37,826 nucleotides of DNA from an uncultured Clostridia bacterium (GTDB lineage Bacteria > Bacillota > Clostridia > Oscillospirales > Ruminococcaceae): assembly GCA_947304245.1 (NCBI GenBank), contig CAMZAK010000006.1:1-37826 (forward strand). The letters run 5' to 3'. Below are positions 1 through 8,448 of the stretch, one piece after another. Every line of letters begins with the position of its first letter. Position 1 is the first letter of the stretch. A model generated the notes under the pieces. It did no database searches. It was given only the letters and a program-made list of their open reading frames with translations, and had not been told where the DNA came from. Made by a program: the position numbers and the translations under genes.

Positions 1-1323
1 AAATTATTTGATTTGGTTTATAATTTTTTTGAGATTGATTATAAAAAAGGTTTTATCAAAAATGTTAATTTTAACGATAAGAAATCACGTGAGATGTTCT
101 ATAAAGAGTTGGGTAAATACATAGAAAATTTTAGAAAAGCAATTAAATTAATCACTTGTAATTTAGAGCATGCTATTGAGGTTAAAGATAAATATAGCTC
201 TGAGAAGGAATACAATTATTTTGGAAAAGAACAAGTAAAAGAAATGTTTAAAAATTTTATTGAACAATTTGTTAAAACTGCAAACCCAGTTTCTGTTTAT
301 GAAGCTATAAATCAAGATGAAAAAGTTGAACTTTCTGAATACGTAAAATTAAAACAAGAAAAAATGCTAGAAAAATATAAAGATAATATATATTTTAACA
401 TTGAAAAATTATGGTTAAGCGTTAATGAGCAACTTAATTTTTTATTTGAAATTGAAGAAATGTTTAATTTTCTTATTCAATATTATAAAGATTTTTTCTT
501 TTACAAAGAAAAAATAAAATCTTATGAAGAAGAAGGTTATAAAATTAAAGATTTGGTTAAAAAAATCAGGAATGATTTTGTTATTTATGAAGATGAAGAA
601 ACGAAAATTAATGTAATATATGCAACTAAAGGAAAAAAGCTAAAACATTTTATATATTTTAGAAACCCTTCCGAAAAAGTTAAAAATATGATTGAAACTG
701 CTAAACAAAACATACGTAATAACTCTGTTGAAATTTATGTGGATGAAAATGGGGGCATTAGAGTTGTTTATGATGATTTAAACGAAGATTTTTTAAGAAA
801 AATATATCCTTTCATTAAACAGCAATATTATGAAAATTCTAACAATATGTTATTTTTTATAAAAGATGTAACAATAAATTTTTTTCCTACTTCTGATGAA
901 TTTGTTGATGAAAATTTGAAACGCTACACAATGTTAAAAATTTTGAAAGATCATTTGTTCACAAAACTTTATAATGATGAATATGAGATAAATTTTAATT
1001 ACAACAAACAAGATGAAGAAGAAAAAGATTTAAACACAAATTTAAAAAAAGATGTTTCGTTTAATTTGAAGGTGATTAAAGATGAAGGCATTTTTTATGA
1101 TGTAAAAGAAAATTTTAAATATATTGCTAAAGTTAAATATATTTTAGATTGTTTAGCAAGATTTAAAGATATATTTAATATGAATAGTGAATTTATTAAT
1201 AAAAGATTTGAAAAATTGTTACGTTCTAATGGATTTTATAATTTTTTAATTAAACCTCAAAATGAAAAAGATTTATTTGAAGTTAATTTTTACGGATATG
1301 AAGAATTTTTTGAAAATAAATAA
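1..1323 (+). CDS. Hypothetical protein, 5' end cut by window edge
   Basis: The reading frame is open to the first base, so the TTG at 13 is probably internal and the true start lies outside the window. At least 440 residues are visible. I do not recognise the family. The protein is acidic to mixed-charge, rich in Lys, Glu, Asn, Phe and Tyr, with helical heptad-like stretches in the first half and a more beta-like stretch around the middle (IYVDENGGIRVVYDD). There is no signal peptide, transmembrane segment or obvious catalytic motif in the visible part. It is followed 27 bases later by another unknown gene on the same strand with no clear terminator between, so the two are probably co-transcribed. 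Confidence is for being a real gene, not for any function. Confidence 0.75.
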   Translation, partial: KLFDLVYNFFEIDYKKGFIKNVNFNDKKSREMFYKELGKYIENFRKAIKLITCNLEHAIEVKDKYSSEKEYNYFGKEQVKEMFKNFIEQFVKTANPVSVYEAINQDEKVELSEYVKLKQEKMLEKYKDNIYFNIEKLWLSVNEQLNFLFEIEEMFNFLIQYYKDFFFYKEKIKSYEEEGYKIKDLVKKIRNDFVIYEDEETKINVIYATKGKKLKHFIYFRNPSEKVKNMIETAKQNIRNNSVEIYVDENGGIRVVYDDLNEDFLRKIYPFIKQQYYENSNNMLFFIKDVTINFFPTSDEFVDENLKRYTMLKILKDHLFTKLYNDEYEINFNYNKQDEEEKDLNTNLKKDVSFNLKVIKDEGIFYDVKENFKYIAKVKYILDCLARFKDIFNMNSEFINKRFEKLLRSNGFYNFLIKPQNEKDLFEVNFYGYEEFFENK

Positions 1324-1350
1324 AATTTATTAAATAAAGTAAATAAATTT

Positions 1351-1848
1351 ATGAATAAATTTGTTGAAGATTTAACAAAACAAATTCCACCTAAAAATTA
1401 TGAAGATCTTTATGGTTCTAACAATACTATTCGTTTGTTTAGAAGTTATTTAAACGATGAAGAAAAACTAGAAAAATATTTTAAAGAAAGAGATAATGGA
1501 AGAAAACTTAAAGACAACGAATTAGCTGCTGTTAAAGATATGATAACAGGTTTTGTTAAAGAAAATAATGGGCATAATTATGAAAACACAATAATTGCAG
1601 CCTCTACTGTGCCAATAGATTGGTCTGAGAAATATAGAGGAGAGATTCCTTTTATAGATCTTATTACTAAGTCTTTTTCTAAGTATAAAGAACCATTTTC
1701 CAACAAGGTTATGGATGTTGACTCTCCATTTATTAATGATTATGTTTTAAGGGTTTACGAAAATTTGGTTGACGGAATTAATGTTTTAAAAGAAACTATA
1801 AATAATAATATGATTAGTGTTGAAGTTTTAAAGAATTTAGATTATTAA
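1351..1848 (+). CDS. Hypothetical protein, 165 aa
   Basis: Complete 165-residue frame starting at ATG and ending in TAA. No family is recognised. It is soluble-looking, charged, without signal peptide or membrane segment. The short distance (27 bases) from the preceding unknown gene suggests one transcript. The SD is poor: only an A-rich stretch with 'aaataaagtaaat' precedes the ATG, so translation may be coupled to the upstream gene. It has normal amino acid composition and AT-rich third positions over its whole length, which supports coding. The pair may be lineage-specific. Confidence 0.7.
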   Translation: MNKFVEDLTKQIPPKNYEDLYGSNNTIRLFRSYLNDEEKLEKYFKERDNGRKLKDNELAAVKDMITGFVKENNGHNYENTIIAASTVPIDWSEKYRGEIPFIDLITKSFSKYKEPFSNKVMDVDSPFINDYVLRVYENLVDGINVLKETINNNMISVEVLKNLDY

Positions 1849-1935
1849 TTAATAAATAAGTTTACTATGTTTTAAGTTAATGTTTAGTGAAAAAATTAAA
1901 GTAACTTTTTTGTGGTATAGTTTTTAATGGAAAAT

Positions 1936-1980
1936 ATAGTCTCTTTTTAAAATTTAGTTGTGTTTTTAAAAAGAGACTAT
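1936..1980. repeat. Perfect 17-bp inverted repeat (hairpin)
   Basis: The arms 1936-1952 (atagtctctttttaaaa) and 1964-1980 (ttttaaaaagagactat) are exact reverse complements around an 11-base loop. It lies about 90 bases after the stop of the unknown gene ending at 1848. The sequence after the right arm is not a clean T-run, so it is not a textbook intrinsic terminator, although the A/T tracts at the arm bases could let it work weakly. Other possibilities are a processing site or a small mobile-element trace. Confidence 0.7.
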
Positions 1981-2165
1981 GCTAATTAATTTATGTTTTT
2001 TTCTTTAAAAAGCCTTACGAAAACTTAGAATTTTTTTAAATTCATGGATTGGTTAATTTTTACATTATTTCATAAAACAGGATAATTTTTAACTAAAGCA
2101 TTTTTAAATATTCTAATAACTTAAGCTATTTTTTTTTAAAATTAATAAATAAATTATGAATTAGT

Positions 2166-2198
2166 AAAAAACGATTTAATTTTTTATCGTTTTTTATT
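2166..2198 (+). terminator. Intrinsic terminator-like hairpin upstream of nusB operon
   Basis: Arms 2166-2175 (aaaaaacgat) and 2186-2195 (atcgtttttt) pair perfectly over 10 bases around a 10-base loop, and the right arm ends in a T-run. It is symmetrical enough to work in both directions. It lies just before the nusB promoter and would isolate that operon from the upstream unknown genes. Confidence 0.6.
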
Positions 2199-2220
2199 TA
2201 TTATATTTAAAATAATACAT

Positions 2221-2249
2221 TTGTAAAATATAATATTATGTGTTAAAAT
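2221..2249 (+). promoter_or_regulatory. Predicted sigma-A promoter for nusB operon
   Basis: TTGTAA at 2221-2226 and TAAAAT at 2244-2249 with a 17-base spacer, about 70 bases before the nusB ATG and directly after a terminator-like hairpin. In DNA this AT-rich such matches occur by chance, so this rests on position as much as on sequence. Confidence 0.4.
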
Positions 2250-2318
2250 AATTCATGAATGTTAATTTATTTGAATTTATATTTATATTACTATTTAAAA
2301 AAGAAAAGAGTTAATATT

Positions 2319-2723
2319 ATGAAAAGGAGAGTTTCAAGAGAAATTGCCTTTAAGTTAGTTTTTGAATCTTTTTTTGTGGATTTTAAAAAAAAGGAAGAAA
2401 TAGAAAATTTTAGTGAAAAACAAAATGTTAAACTTAGTGAATATTCTAAAAAACTAGTTATTGGTGTAATAGAAAAACGAGAAGATTTAGATAAAAAAAT
2501 TAATTTATATTTAAAAAATTGGGAGTTTGAAAGAATATCTAAAATAATAATATCTATTTTAGAAATAGCTTTTTATGAGATAATTTATGTTAAAGATGTA
2601 GATTTTCCAATTGCAATAAATGAGGCAGTTGAGTTAGCTAAAAAATTTTTTGGAAATGAAGGACCTTCTTTTGTTAATGGGGTTTTAGGCAGTTTTGTTA
2701 AAGATTTAAAAAATTTAAATTAA
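2319..2723 (+). CDS. nusB: Transcription antitermination factor NusB
   Basis: NusB binds boxA RNA with S10 (NusE) to support antitermination of rRNA transcription. The 134-residue product has the usual length and features: N-terminal MKRRVSREIAFKLVFE, the central helix with PIAINEAVELAKKF, and the C-terminal FVNGVLGSF signature. I choose the ATG at 2319 rather than the in-frame ATG at 2259 because the extra 20 residues (rich in Tyr and Leu) are not family-like and the region just before 2319 contains a purine-rich SD (aaaagag). It heads the nusB-xseA-xseB-ispA block, a gene order common in Firmicutes. Its TAA overlaps the xseA ATG (taATG), so the two are translationally coupled. Confidence 0.93.
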   Translation: MKRRVSREIAFKLVFESFFVDFKKKEEIENFSEKQNVKLSEYSKKLVIGVIEKREDLDKKINLYLKNWEFERISKIIISILEIAFYEIIYVKDVDFPIAINEAVELAKKFFGNEGPSFVNGVLGSFVKDLKNLN

Positions 2724-3931
2724 TGGTGAATTTTAATATGAATAGGTTTACTGTTTCACAGGTTAATGGCTTTATAAAGCAAATATTATCTTTTGAAGAA
2801 ATTTTTTATGGTATTAATGTTGAAGGTGAAATTTTTAATTTCAAATATAACATTACAGGGCACATGTATTTTACTTTAAAAGACGAAAAATCTTCAATTA
2901 GCTGTGTGGTTTTTAAAGATCAAGCAGACACCATTAGTTTCATTCCAAAGGATGGAATGTTTGTTGTTGTGCATGGAGATGTTGGTGTCTATGAAGTGTA
3001 TGGTAAATATCAAATTTACATAAAAGATATTAAATTATGCGAAGAAGAAGGGGAGGAATATAGAAAATTAAAAAATTTAAAGGAAAAATTATTAAAAGAA
3101 GGAATTTTAAATTTAGAAAATAAAAAGGAAATTCCAAAATTCCCAAAAAAAATTGGAGTTATTGCTGCTAAATCTGGCGCTGCAATTGAAGACGTTTTAA
3201 AAATTATTAATTCCAGATATCCAATTGTTAAAGTTAAAATTTATTATTCCATAATGCAAGGTAAAAAAGCAGTAAAATCTATAATAAATTCTTTAAAAAA
3301 AGTAGAAAACGATGAGTTAGATGTTTTAATTTTAGCAAGAGGAGGAGGTTCTAAAGAAGATTTAAAAACTTTTGATGATGAGGATCTTGTAAAGAAGGTT
3401 TGTAAACTTAAATTGCCGGTGGTTTCTGCAATTGGGCATGAGAACAATTGGAGTATTATAGATTTTGTGGCAGATTTAAGGGCTTCAACACCTTCTAACG
3501 CTGCTGAGTTAATTTGTCCAGATATGAAGGTTTTATTAGAAAAAATTGAACAATATAAATATTTATTAAAAAAATATATTAAGAGTAACATTGATGATGT
3601 ATATTTTAAATTAAAAATTTTAAGGAAAGATTTTTTATTATTTTCTCCAACTAAAAAAATAGAAAATTTAAAACAACTAGTTAATGAAAACAAAGAAAAA
3701 ATTAAATTTTTAATTAGTAAATTAATTAAGAATTATGAAATAAGTTTAAATTTTAGCATATATATATTAAAAAACTTAAATCCAAAAAAAGTTTTAAATG
3801 CAGGGTATGCTCTAGTTTTAAATGAAGAGCAAAAAATTATTAGTTCTTCAAAAAATTTAAATATTAATGAAAATTTAAATTTGATTTTAAAAGACGGCAA
3901 GTTTAAAATAAAAATTGTTGAAAAATTTTAA
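2723..3931 (+). CDS. xseA: Exodeoxyribonuclease VII large subunit
   Basis: Large subunit of exonuclease VII, which degrades single-stranded DNA into oligonucleotides in repair and recombination together with XseB. The 402 residues show the N-terminal OB-fold (FTVSQVNGFIKQIL followed by VEGEIFNFK), then the catalytic domain with IGVIAAKSGAAIEDVL, the ARGGGSKEDL loop, the PVVSAIGHE motif and DLRASTPSNAAEL, followed by a Lys-rich helical region for small-subunit binding and the terminal ILNAGYA-like segment. The start at 2723 overlaps the nusB stop by one base; an alternative ATG at 2738 (MNRFTVSQ) is also close to the family start and would cost only five residues. xseB follows after 19 bases. 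Confidence 0.95.
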   Translation: MVNFNMNRFTVSQVNGFIKQILSFEEIFYGINVEGEIFNFKYNITGHMYFTLKDEKSSISCVVFKDQADTISFIPKDGMFVVVHGDVGVYEVYGKYQIYIKDIKLCEEEGEEYRKLKNLKEKLLKEGILNLENKKEIPKFPKKIGVIAAKSGAAIEDVLKIINSRYPIVKVKIYYSIMQGKKAVKSIINSLKKVENDELDVLILARGGGSKEDLKTFDDEDLVKKVCKLKLPVVSAIGHENNWSIIDFVADLRASTPSNAAELICPDMKVLLEKIEQYKYLLKKYIKSNIDDVYFKLKILRKDFLLFSPTKKIENLKQLVNENKEKIKFLISKLIKNYEISLNFSIYILKNLNPKKVLNAGYALVLNEEQKIISSSKNLNINENLNLILKDGKFKIKIVEKF

Positions 3932-3950
3932 GGTTTTTTAGGAGAATGTT

Positions 3951-4154
3951 ATGAATTTTAAAGAAAAAGAAGAAATAGACATAGATTTTTCTATGAAAAA
4001 AATTAAGGAAATAATAGAAAAACTAGAAAATGGTGAACAAAATTTAAAAGAAAGTTTAGATTTATTTAAAAAAGGGATGAAACTTTGTAATGCTTGTGAA
4101 GAAGAATTAAAAAAAGCAAATTTAGAAGTAGAATACTTTGAAAAAGAAAATTAA
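3951..4154 (+). CDS. xseB: Exodeoxyribonuclease VII small subunit
   Basis: A 67-residue helical protein that matches XseB: FSMKKIKEIIEKLENGEQNLKESLDLFKKGMKLC followed by the C-terminal amphipathic helix ending in VEYF. XseB subunits coat the long helix of XseA and are needed for active exonuclease VII. It has a good SD (taggagaatgtt) before the ATG and lies between xseA and ispA, its usual place in Firmicutes. The size is normal for the family. Confidence 0.92.
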   Translation: MNFKEKEEIDIDFSMKKIKEIIEKLENGEQNLKESLDLFKKGMKLCNACEEELKKANLEVEYFEKEN

Positions 4155-4189
4155 TAATAAATTGTGCAAAATTCTGGAGGAAACTTTTA

Positions 4190-5047
4190 ATGTTTGAAGA
4201 AAAACTTTCTTTTTATAGAACTGTAATAAATGAAGAATTAGAAAAAATTTTAACTATGCTAGAAAACAAAGATTGTAAATTGGTTTGTGAAGCAATGAAA
4301 TATTCTTTAATTTCTGGCGGTAAACTTTTAAGACCTGTGTTAACTTTAGCGGTTTGTGAAATGTTTAATAAAGATTTTAAAAAAGCTTTATCTTTTGCTT
4401 GTGCAGTTGAATTCATTCATGTTGGTTCTTTAGTTCACGACGATTTACCATGTATGGATGATGATTCTTCAAGGAGGGGCAAGGCCTCTTGTCATGTGAA
4501 ATTTAATGAAGCCACCGCTGTTTTAGTTGGAGATGTTTTTTTTTCTTCAGCATTTGAAATTTTAACATATGGGAAAAATTATGGTTTAAAAGATGCAACA
4601 ATTTTAAAAGCAGTTTTATTTTTAAGCAAAATGTTTGGAACAAAAGGAATTGTTTGTGGACAAAATATGGATTTATTCACAAACTATGAAGAAAAAAATT
4701 TAAAAACAGTTGAAAAAATAGCTTTTTACAAAACCTCTTCACTAATAAGAGCAGCAGTTGGTTTGGGTTGTATTGCTGTTGAAGTTGAATCTTTTAAAAT
4801 GGAAAAAATGGATGAATTTGCAAAATATTTTGGTTTGTTTTTTCAAGTTTGTGATGATGTTTTAGATTATGAACAAGAAAGAAACAAAATGAAAAAAAAA
4901 TTAGATTTTCTTTCAATTTACAGCATAAAAGAAGCAAAAGAAGTTGCTTTAAATTATTGCAAAAAAGCTTTAGATGTATTAGAGTATTTTAATGACAGCG
5001 ATTTTTTAAAAAATCTTACTAATTATTCTTTAAGAAGGGTTAATTAA
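4190..5047 (+). CDS. ispA: Polyprenyl (geranyl/farnesyl) diphosphate synthase
   Basis: Condenses isopentenyl diphosphate with allylic diphosphates to make geranyl/farnesyl diphosphate. The first Asp-rich motif is intact (VHDDLPCMDDDSSRRGK, about residues 83-99), as are the GGKLLRP diphosphate-binding segment (about 43-49) and the second Asp-rich motif (QVCDDVLDY, about 221-229). After it, the usual G-K-x-x-G-x-D segment is replaced by a Lys-rich MKKKLDFLSIY, so the C-terminal loop is degenerate. Length 285 is normal. SD is tggagga, 8 bases before the ATG. It sits between xseB and a PAP2-like gene and upstream of dxs, so it acts with the MEP pathway. Confidence 0.92.
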   Translation: MFEEKLSFYRTVINEELEKILTMLENKDCKLVCEAMKYSLISGGKLLRPVLTLAVCEMFNKDFKKALSFACAVEFIHVGSLVHDDLPCMDDDSSRRGKASCHVKFNEATAVLVGDVFFSSAFEILTYGKNYGLKDATILKAVLFLSKMFGTKGIVCGQNMDLFTNYEEKNLKTVEKIAFYKTSSLIRAAVGLGCIAVEVESFKMEKMDEFAKYFGLFFQVCDDVLDYEQERNKMKKKLDFLSIYSIKEAKEVALNYCKKALDVLEYFNDSDFLKNLTNYSLRRVN

Positions 5048-5071
5048 TTTTTATTAAAGGAATGAGAGAGT

Positions 5072-5575
5072 TTGTTAAAAATACATAATTTAATATTTTA
5101 TAACTATTTTTTGTTGTGCGCTTTTGGGGCTTGGTTCGGTTCACAATTTTTAAAACCAATTTTTAATTACATTTTCACCAAACATCTAGAAATTAGTAAA
5201 ATTTTTTCTTCTGGTGGTATGCCTAGTGCACATTCAGCTTCTGTTTCTGCTTTAGCTTTTTCAATTGGCAGGCATAACGGTTTTAATTCTTCTAGTTTTG
5301 CCATATCAACTCTTTTTGCAACAATTGTTATGTATGATGCTTCTGGAGTTAGAAAAAATGCTGGAGATCAAGCAAAAATTTTAAATAAATTAATAAATTT
5401 TTTAAATGTTAAAAAATTTAAAAATTTAGAAGAAGAAAAAAATTTTATTGAATCTAAAAATGAAAAAAAACCTGAAAAAATGAAACCTTTAAAAGAAAAT
5501 TTAGGCCATAATTTAATTGAGGTGTTTGCAGGAATTATTGTTGGTATTGCTATTGTTTTGTTAATCCCTTATTAA
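5072..5575 (+). CDS. Divergent PAP2 family membrane protein
   Basis: A 167-residue membrane protein of the divergent PAP2 (DUF212) family. The signature SSGGMPSAHSASVSALA (about 49-65) and GHNLIEVFAGIIVGI near the C-terminus are the two conserved phosphatase-like motifs; hydrophobic segments lie at the N-terminus, around 58-90 and at the end. A Lys/Glu-rich linker of roughly 35 residues in the middle is longer than usual. The start is TTG at 5072, behind a purine-rich SD (aaaggaatgagagag). The family's substrate is not established; the position between ispA and dxs, frequent in Clostridia, hints at lipid or polyprenyl phosphate metabolism. Confidence 0.87.
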   Translation: MLKIHNLIFYNYFLLCAFGAWFGSQFLKPIFNYIFTKHLEISKIFSSGGMPSAHSASVSALAFSIGRHNGFNSSSFAISTLFATIVMYDASGVRKNAGDQAKILNKLINFLNVKKFKNLEEEKNFIESKNEKKPEKMKPLKENLGHNLIEVFAGIIVGIAIVLLIPY

Positions 5576-5596
5576 AATTTTATTGAGGTGTTTGAG

Positions 5597-7492
5597 TTGC
5601 ATAATGATTCAACTGAAAATAACTATGAAAATAACTATTATTATGATTTATTATCAAAAATAAAACATCCTAAAAATTTAAAAAAGTTAACAAATTTTGA
5701 GTTAAATAAACTTTGTAAAGAGATTAGAAAAAAAATAATTTGTACTGTGTCTGAAAATGGAGGTCATTTAGCTTCTAGTTTAGGAGTTGTTGAACTTACA
5801 GTTGCACTACACAAAGAATTTAATTCTCCAAAAGACAAAATAATTTGGGACACAGGCCATCAAAGCTATGCTCATAAGCTTTTAACGGGTAGATTTGAAA
5901 ATTTTAACACTTTATGTAAAAAAGGTGGAGTTGGAGCTTTAATTAACCCTGAAGAAAATGTACATGATATTTTTATTGCCGGGCATTGTTCTAATTCAAT
6001 TTCTGCTGCTTGTGGTCTTGCTAAAGCAGAAAAATTAAAAGGGACAAAAAATACAATTATTGTTGTAATTGGTGATGGCGCTTTAACAGGGGGAATGGCG
6101 TATGAAGGCTTAAATAATGCTTTTGAACTTAACAATTTAATTATTATTTTTAATTGTAACGATATGTCCATTTCTAAAACTGTTGGAGGATTTTCTAAAT
6201 ATATTTCTAATGTTAGAGTTAACAAAACATATATTTCTATTAATATTCTATTAAAAAAAATTTTAAAAAAAGTTCCTTTTTTAGGAAAAATTACAGATAA
6301 TTTCATTTATTCTATTAAGGAAAAAATTAAAAAAATTATATATAAAACAAATTTTTTTACAGAGCTAGGGTTTTCATATTTAAATTTTGTTGATGGGCAC
6401 AATATTAATAAAATAGAAAATGCATTAAAATGGGCAAAATCTGTTAAAAAACCTGCCATAATTCAGGTTTTCACTAAAAAAGGGAAAGGCTATTTAAAAG
6501 CAGAAAAAAACCCTGAACTATATCATTCGGTTGGCCCATTTAGCATAAAAAAAGGAATTTTTGAAAACGAGAAAGAACTAAATTTTTCAACTGTTTTTGG
6601 AAAAGAAATTTTAAAATTAGCAGAAAAAGATGAAAAAATTTGTGCCATTACAGCAGCAATGGGGGCTTCTTTAAAGCTTAAAGATTTTGAAAAAAAATTT
6701 AAAGAAAGGTATTACGATGTAGGAATTGCAGAAGAGCATGCAGTAACTTTTGCTGCTGCCCTTTCTAAAGGAGGAATGTTGCCTGTTTTTGCAATTTATT
6801 CAACATTTTTGCAAAGAGGTTATGACCAATTAATTCATGATGTTGCAATTCAAAATTTACATATTGTTTTAGCAATAGACAGGGCAGGTATGGTGTCAGA
6901 CGGAAAAACACATCAAGGTGTTTTTGATGTTAGTTTTTTAACTTCAATACCTAGTACTAAAATATTCGTTCCTGCAACATATGAAGAATTAAAAATTTTT
7001 TTAAAAAAAGCATTATATGAAGAAGAGGGAATTGTTGCTGTAAGATTTCCAAAAGGTGAAGAAATTAAGATTGAAAATTTAAAATGTAAAAATAATGAAG
7101 ATTATTTAATATATGGTGAATCTAAAATTGTTATAATAACCTATGGTATTCTCTTTAAAGAAGCACTTAAAGCTAAAGAGATTTTAAAAAACAAAGGAAT
7201 TAATGTTGCTTTAGTTAAGTTAAACAAAATTTTTCCGATTGAAAAAGAAGTAATAAATGTTTTAAAAAAATATGAAGAAATTTTCTTTTTTGAAGAGGGG
7301 ATTAAAAACGGAGGAATTGGTGAACATTTAATTTTAAAACTTTTAGAAAATGGTTTTAAAGGAAAGTTTCATTTATCTGCAATAGACAGTGTTTTTGTGC
7401 CACAATCTACTAGAAAAGAAGCATGGAAAGATTTAAAATTAGACTGTGAGAATATGGCTAATGAAATTATAAAAAATATTGAAAATTGTTAA
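5597..7492 (+). CDS. dxs: 1-deoxy-D-xylulose-5-phosphate synthase
   Basis: First enzyme of the MEP pathway: condenses pyruvate and glyceraldehyde 3-phosphate with thiamine diphosphate. About 631 residues, normal length. The N-terminal domain shows GGHLASSLGVVELT, IIWDTGHQSYAHKLLTGR and the ThDP/Mg motif GDGALTGGMAYEGLNNA ... NDMSIS; the transketolase pyrimidine domain shows RYYDVGIAEEHAVTFAA and AIDRAGMVSDGKTHQG. I prefer TTG at 5597 because GAGGTG at 5585-5590 is a well-spaced SD for it; GTG at 5588, inside that SD, would add three residues. It is the last gene of the operon and is followed by a clear terminator. The tlyA/argR genes often found next are absent here. Confidence 0.95.
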   Translation: MHNDSTENNYENNYYYDLLSKIKHPKNLKKLTNFELNKLCKEIRKKIICTVSENGGHLASSLGVVELTVALHKEFNSPKDKIIWDTGHQSYAHKLLTGRFENFNTLCKKGGVGALINPEENVHDIFIAGHCSNSISAACGLAKAEKLKGTKNTIIVVIGDGALTGGMAYEGLNNAFELNNLIIIFNCNDMSISKTVGGFSKYISNVRVNKTYISINILLKKILKKVPFLGKITDNFIYSIKEKIKKIIYKTNFFTELGFSYLNFVDGHNINKIENALKWAKSVKKPAIIQVFTKKGKGYLKAEKNPELYHSVGPFSIKKGIFENEKELNFSTVFGKEILKLAEKDEKICAITAAMGASLKLKDFEKKFKERYYDVGIAEEHAVTFAAALSKGGMLPVFAIYSTFLQRGYDQLIHDVAIQNLHIVLAIDRAGMVSDGKTHQGVFDVSFLTSIPSTKIFVPATYEELKIFLKKALYEEEGIVAVRFPKGEEIKIENLKCKNNEDYLIYGESKIVIITYGILFKEALKAKEILKNKGINVALVKLNKIFPIEKEVINVLKKYEEIFFFEEGIKNGGIGEHLILKLLENGFKGKFHLSAIDSVFVPQSTRKEAWKDLKLDCENMANEIIKNIENC

Positions 7493-7595
7493 ATTATTCT
7501 TTATTTTTAAAATTTTTACTAAAATTAACCGAAATATAAACTATGTTTTAACACATTATTCAAAATGTTAGATTATTATGTTTTTCTTAATAATG

Positions 7596-7640
7596 AAGAG
7601 TGGGATTTTTAGATTTTTTCCACTCTTTATTTATTTTTTT
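7596..7640 (+). terminator. Intrinsic terminator after dxs
   Basis: Arms 7596-7603 (aagagtgg) and 7620-7627 (ccactctt) pair over 8 bases, followed by a T-rich tail (tatttattttttt). It lies about 100 bases after the dxs stop and ends the nusB-dxs operon. Confidence 0.8.
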
Positions 7641-7885
7641 AGTTTTAAATATTTAATAATAATTAAAGAATATTACAAAAAAAATAGTAAAAAATATTAA
7701 TAACCTTTTACATATTGTTAGTTAAAATTAAGATTTATTGTGAAAAGGTAAAAAATTTAGGAGGATTTTTTAAGTTAGAAGCTATTGAGAAACATTAATA
7801 AAATAAATTAAGATTTAAAAACAAAAATGATTATTGAATTTATTAAAAATATAGAGAAAATTTAAATTAAGGAGAGTGTGAAAAA
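7641..7885 (+). other. Leader region of coiled-coil gene cluster
   Basis: About 245 noncoding bases between the dxs terminator and the first coiled-coil gene. It contains a perfect SD (aggagga, around 7759-7765) that is not followed by a usable start or open frame of any length; downstream frames close within a few codons. This could be a lost small gene or a leader peptide. No convincing promoter hexamer pair was found. Confidence 0.4.
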
Positions 7886-8425
7886 ATGGAAATGCAACCA
7901 AATAATAATAATAATAATTTTGAACCTATAGAAAATGCAGAAATAATCCATTATATCCCAACTGTAACAGAGGATGATGAAACGAGACAATTAAGAGGAA
8001 CTATAGCTGCACTTAGAACAGATATTGAGAATAAAATTGCTGAAAAAGAAGGATTAAGACAAGAAAAAATTAATTTGCAGAATACAAACAATAATCTTGA
8101 TTTACAGATTGAGAATTTAAACAAAGCTAATATTATTAAAAGTAACCGAAAAAATAGATTAGCAGATGATGATTTTTTACGATTTTATGAAAACGACGTA
8201 TGGGAAGAAGATTACAATATAAGAGATAACATTAAAAAAGAAACAGAAGAATTAGTGAAATTAATACATAATGAAATTGAAAATAGTAATGTAGAGAAAT
8301 ATTTATTAGATGTTGATAATATTTATATTCAAAAAATTGAAGATAGAATTGTGGAAAAATTTAATAAAGTTATCGAAAAGATTGATTCATATATGAGAAA
8401 ACTAAGAAATCAAAATAATAATTAA
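7886..8425 (+). CDS. Hypothetical coiled-coil protein A, 179 aa
   Basis: No family recognised. The N-terminus is Asn-rich (MEMQPNNNNNNFEP), residues about 35-85 form a likely coiled coil (LRTDIENKIAEKEGLRQEK and following), and a second helical part runs from about 110 to the end, which is again Asn-rich (NQNNN). No signal peptide or membrane segment. SD aaggagag is well placed before ATG. It is first of four similar-looking genes on the plus strand and the next gene begins 23 bases after its stop behind another strong SD. Its codon choice (more ATA, AGA and GGA than dxs) looks different from the housekeeping genes around it. Confidence 0.75.
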   Translation: MEMQPNNNNNNFEPIENAEIIHYIPTVTEDDETRQLRGTIAALRTDIENKIAEKEGLRQEKINLQNTNNNLDLQIENLNKANIIKSNRKNRLADDDFLRFYENDVWEEDYNIRDNIKKETEELVKLIHNEIENSNVEKYLLDVDNIYIQKIEDRIVEKFNKVIEKIDSYMRKLRNQNNN

Positions 8426-8448
8426 AAAAAAGAAGGAGATGAAAAGAA

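Larger units (their letters stand above)
1849..2220. other. Noncoding stretch with hairpins
   Basis: About 370 bases between an unknown gene and the nusB promoter. It holds two hairpins listed separately and otherwise very AT-rich sequence with no open frame that has a ribosome binding site. No tRNA or known riboswitch was recognised. Confidence 0.6.

Noticed and set aside
5872..6306. Long antisense open frame within dxs, and similar ones within xseA, lysC and the acyl-CoA synthetase gene
   Set aside because: They lie opposite strongly conserved coding sequence, lack ribosome binding sites, and arise from the scarcity of stop complements in the sense codons.
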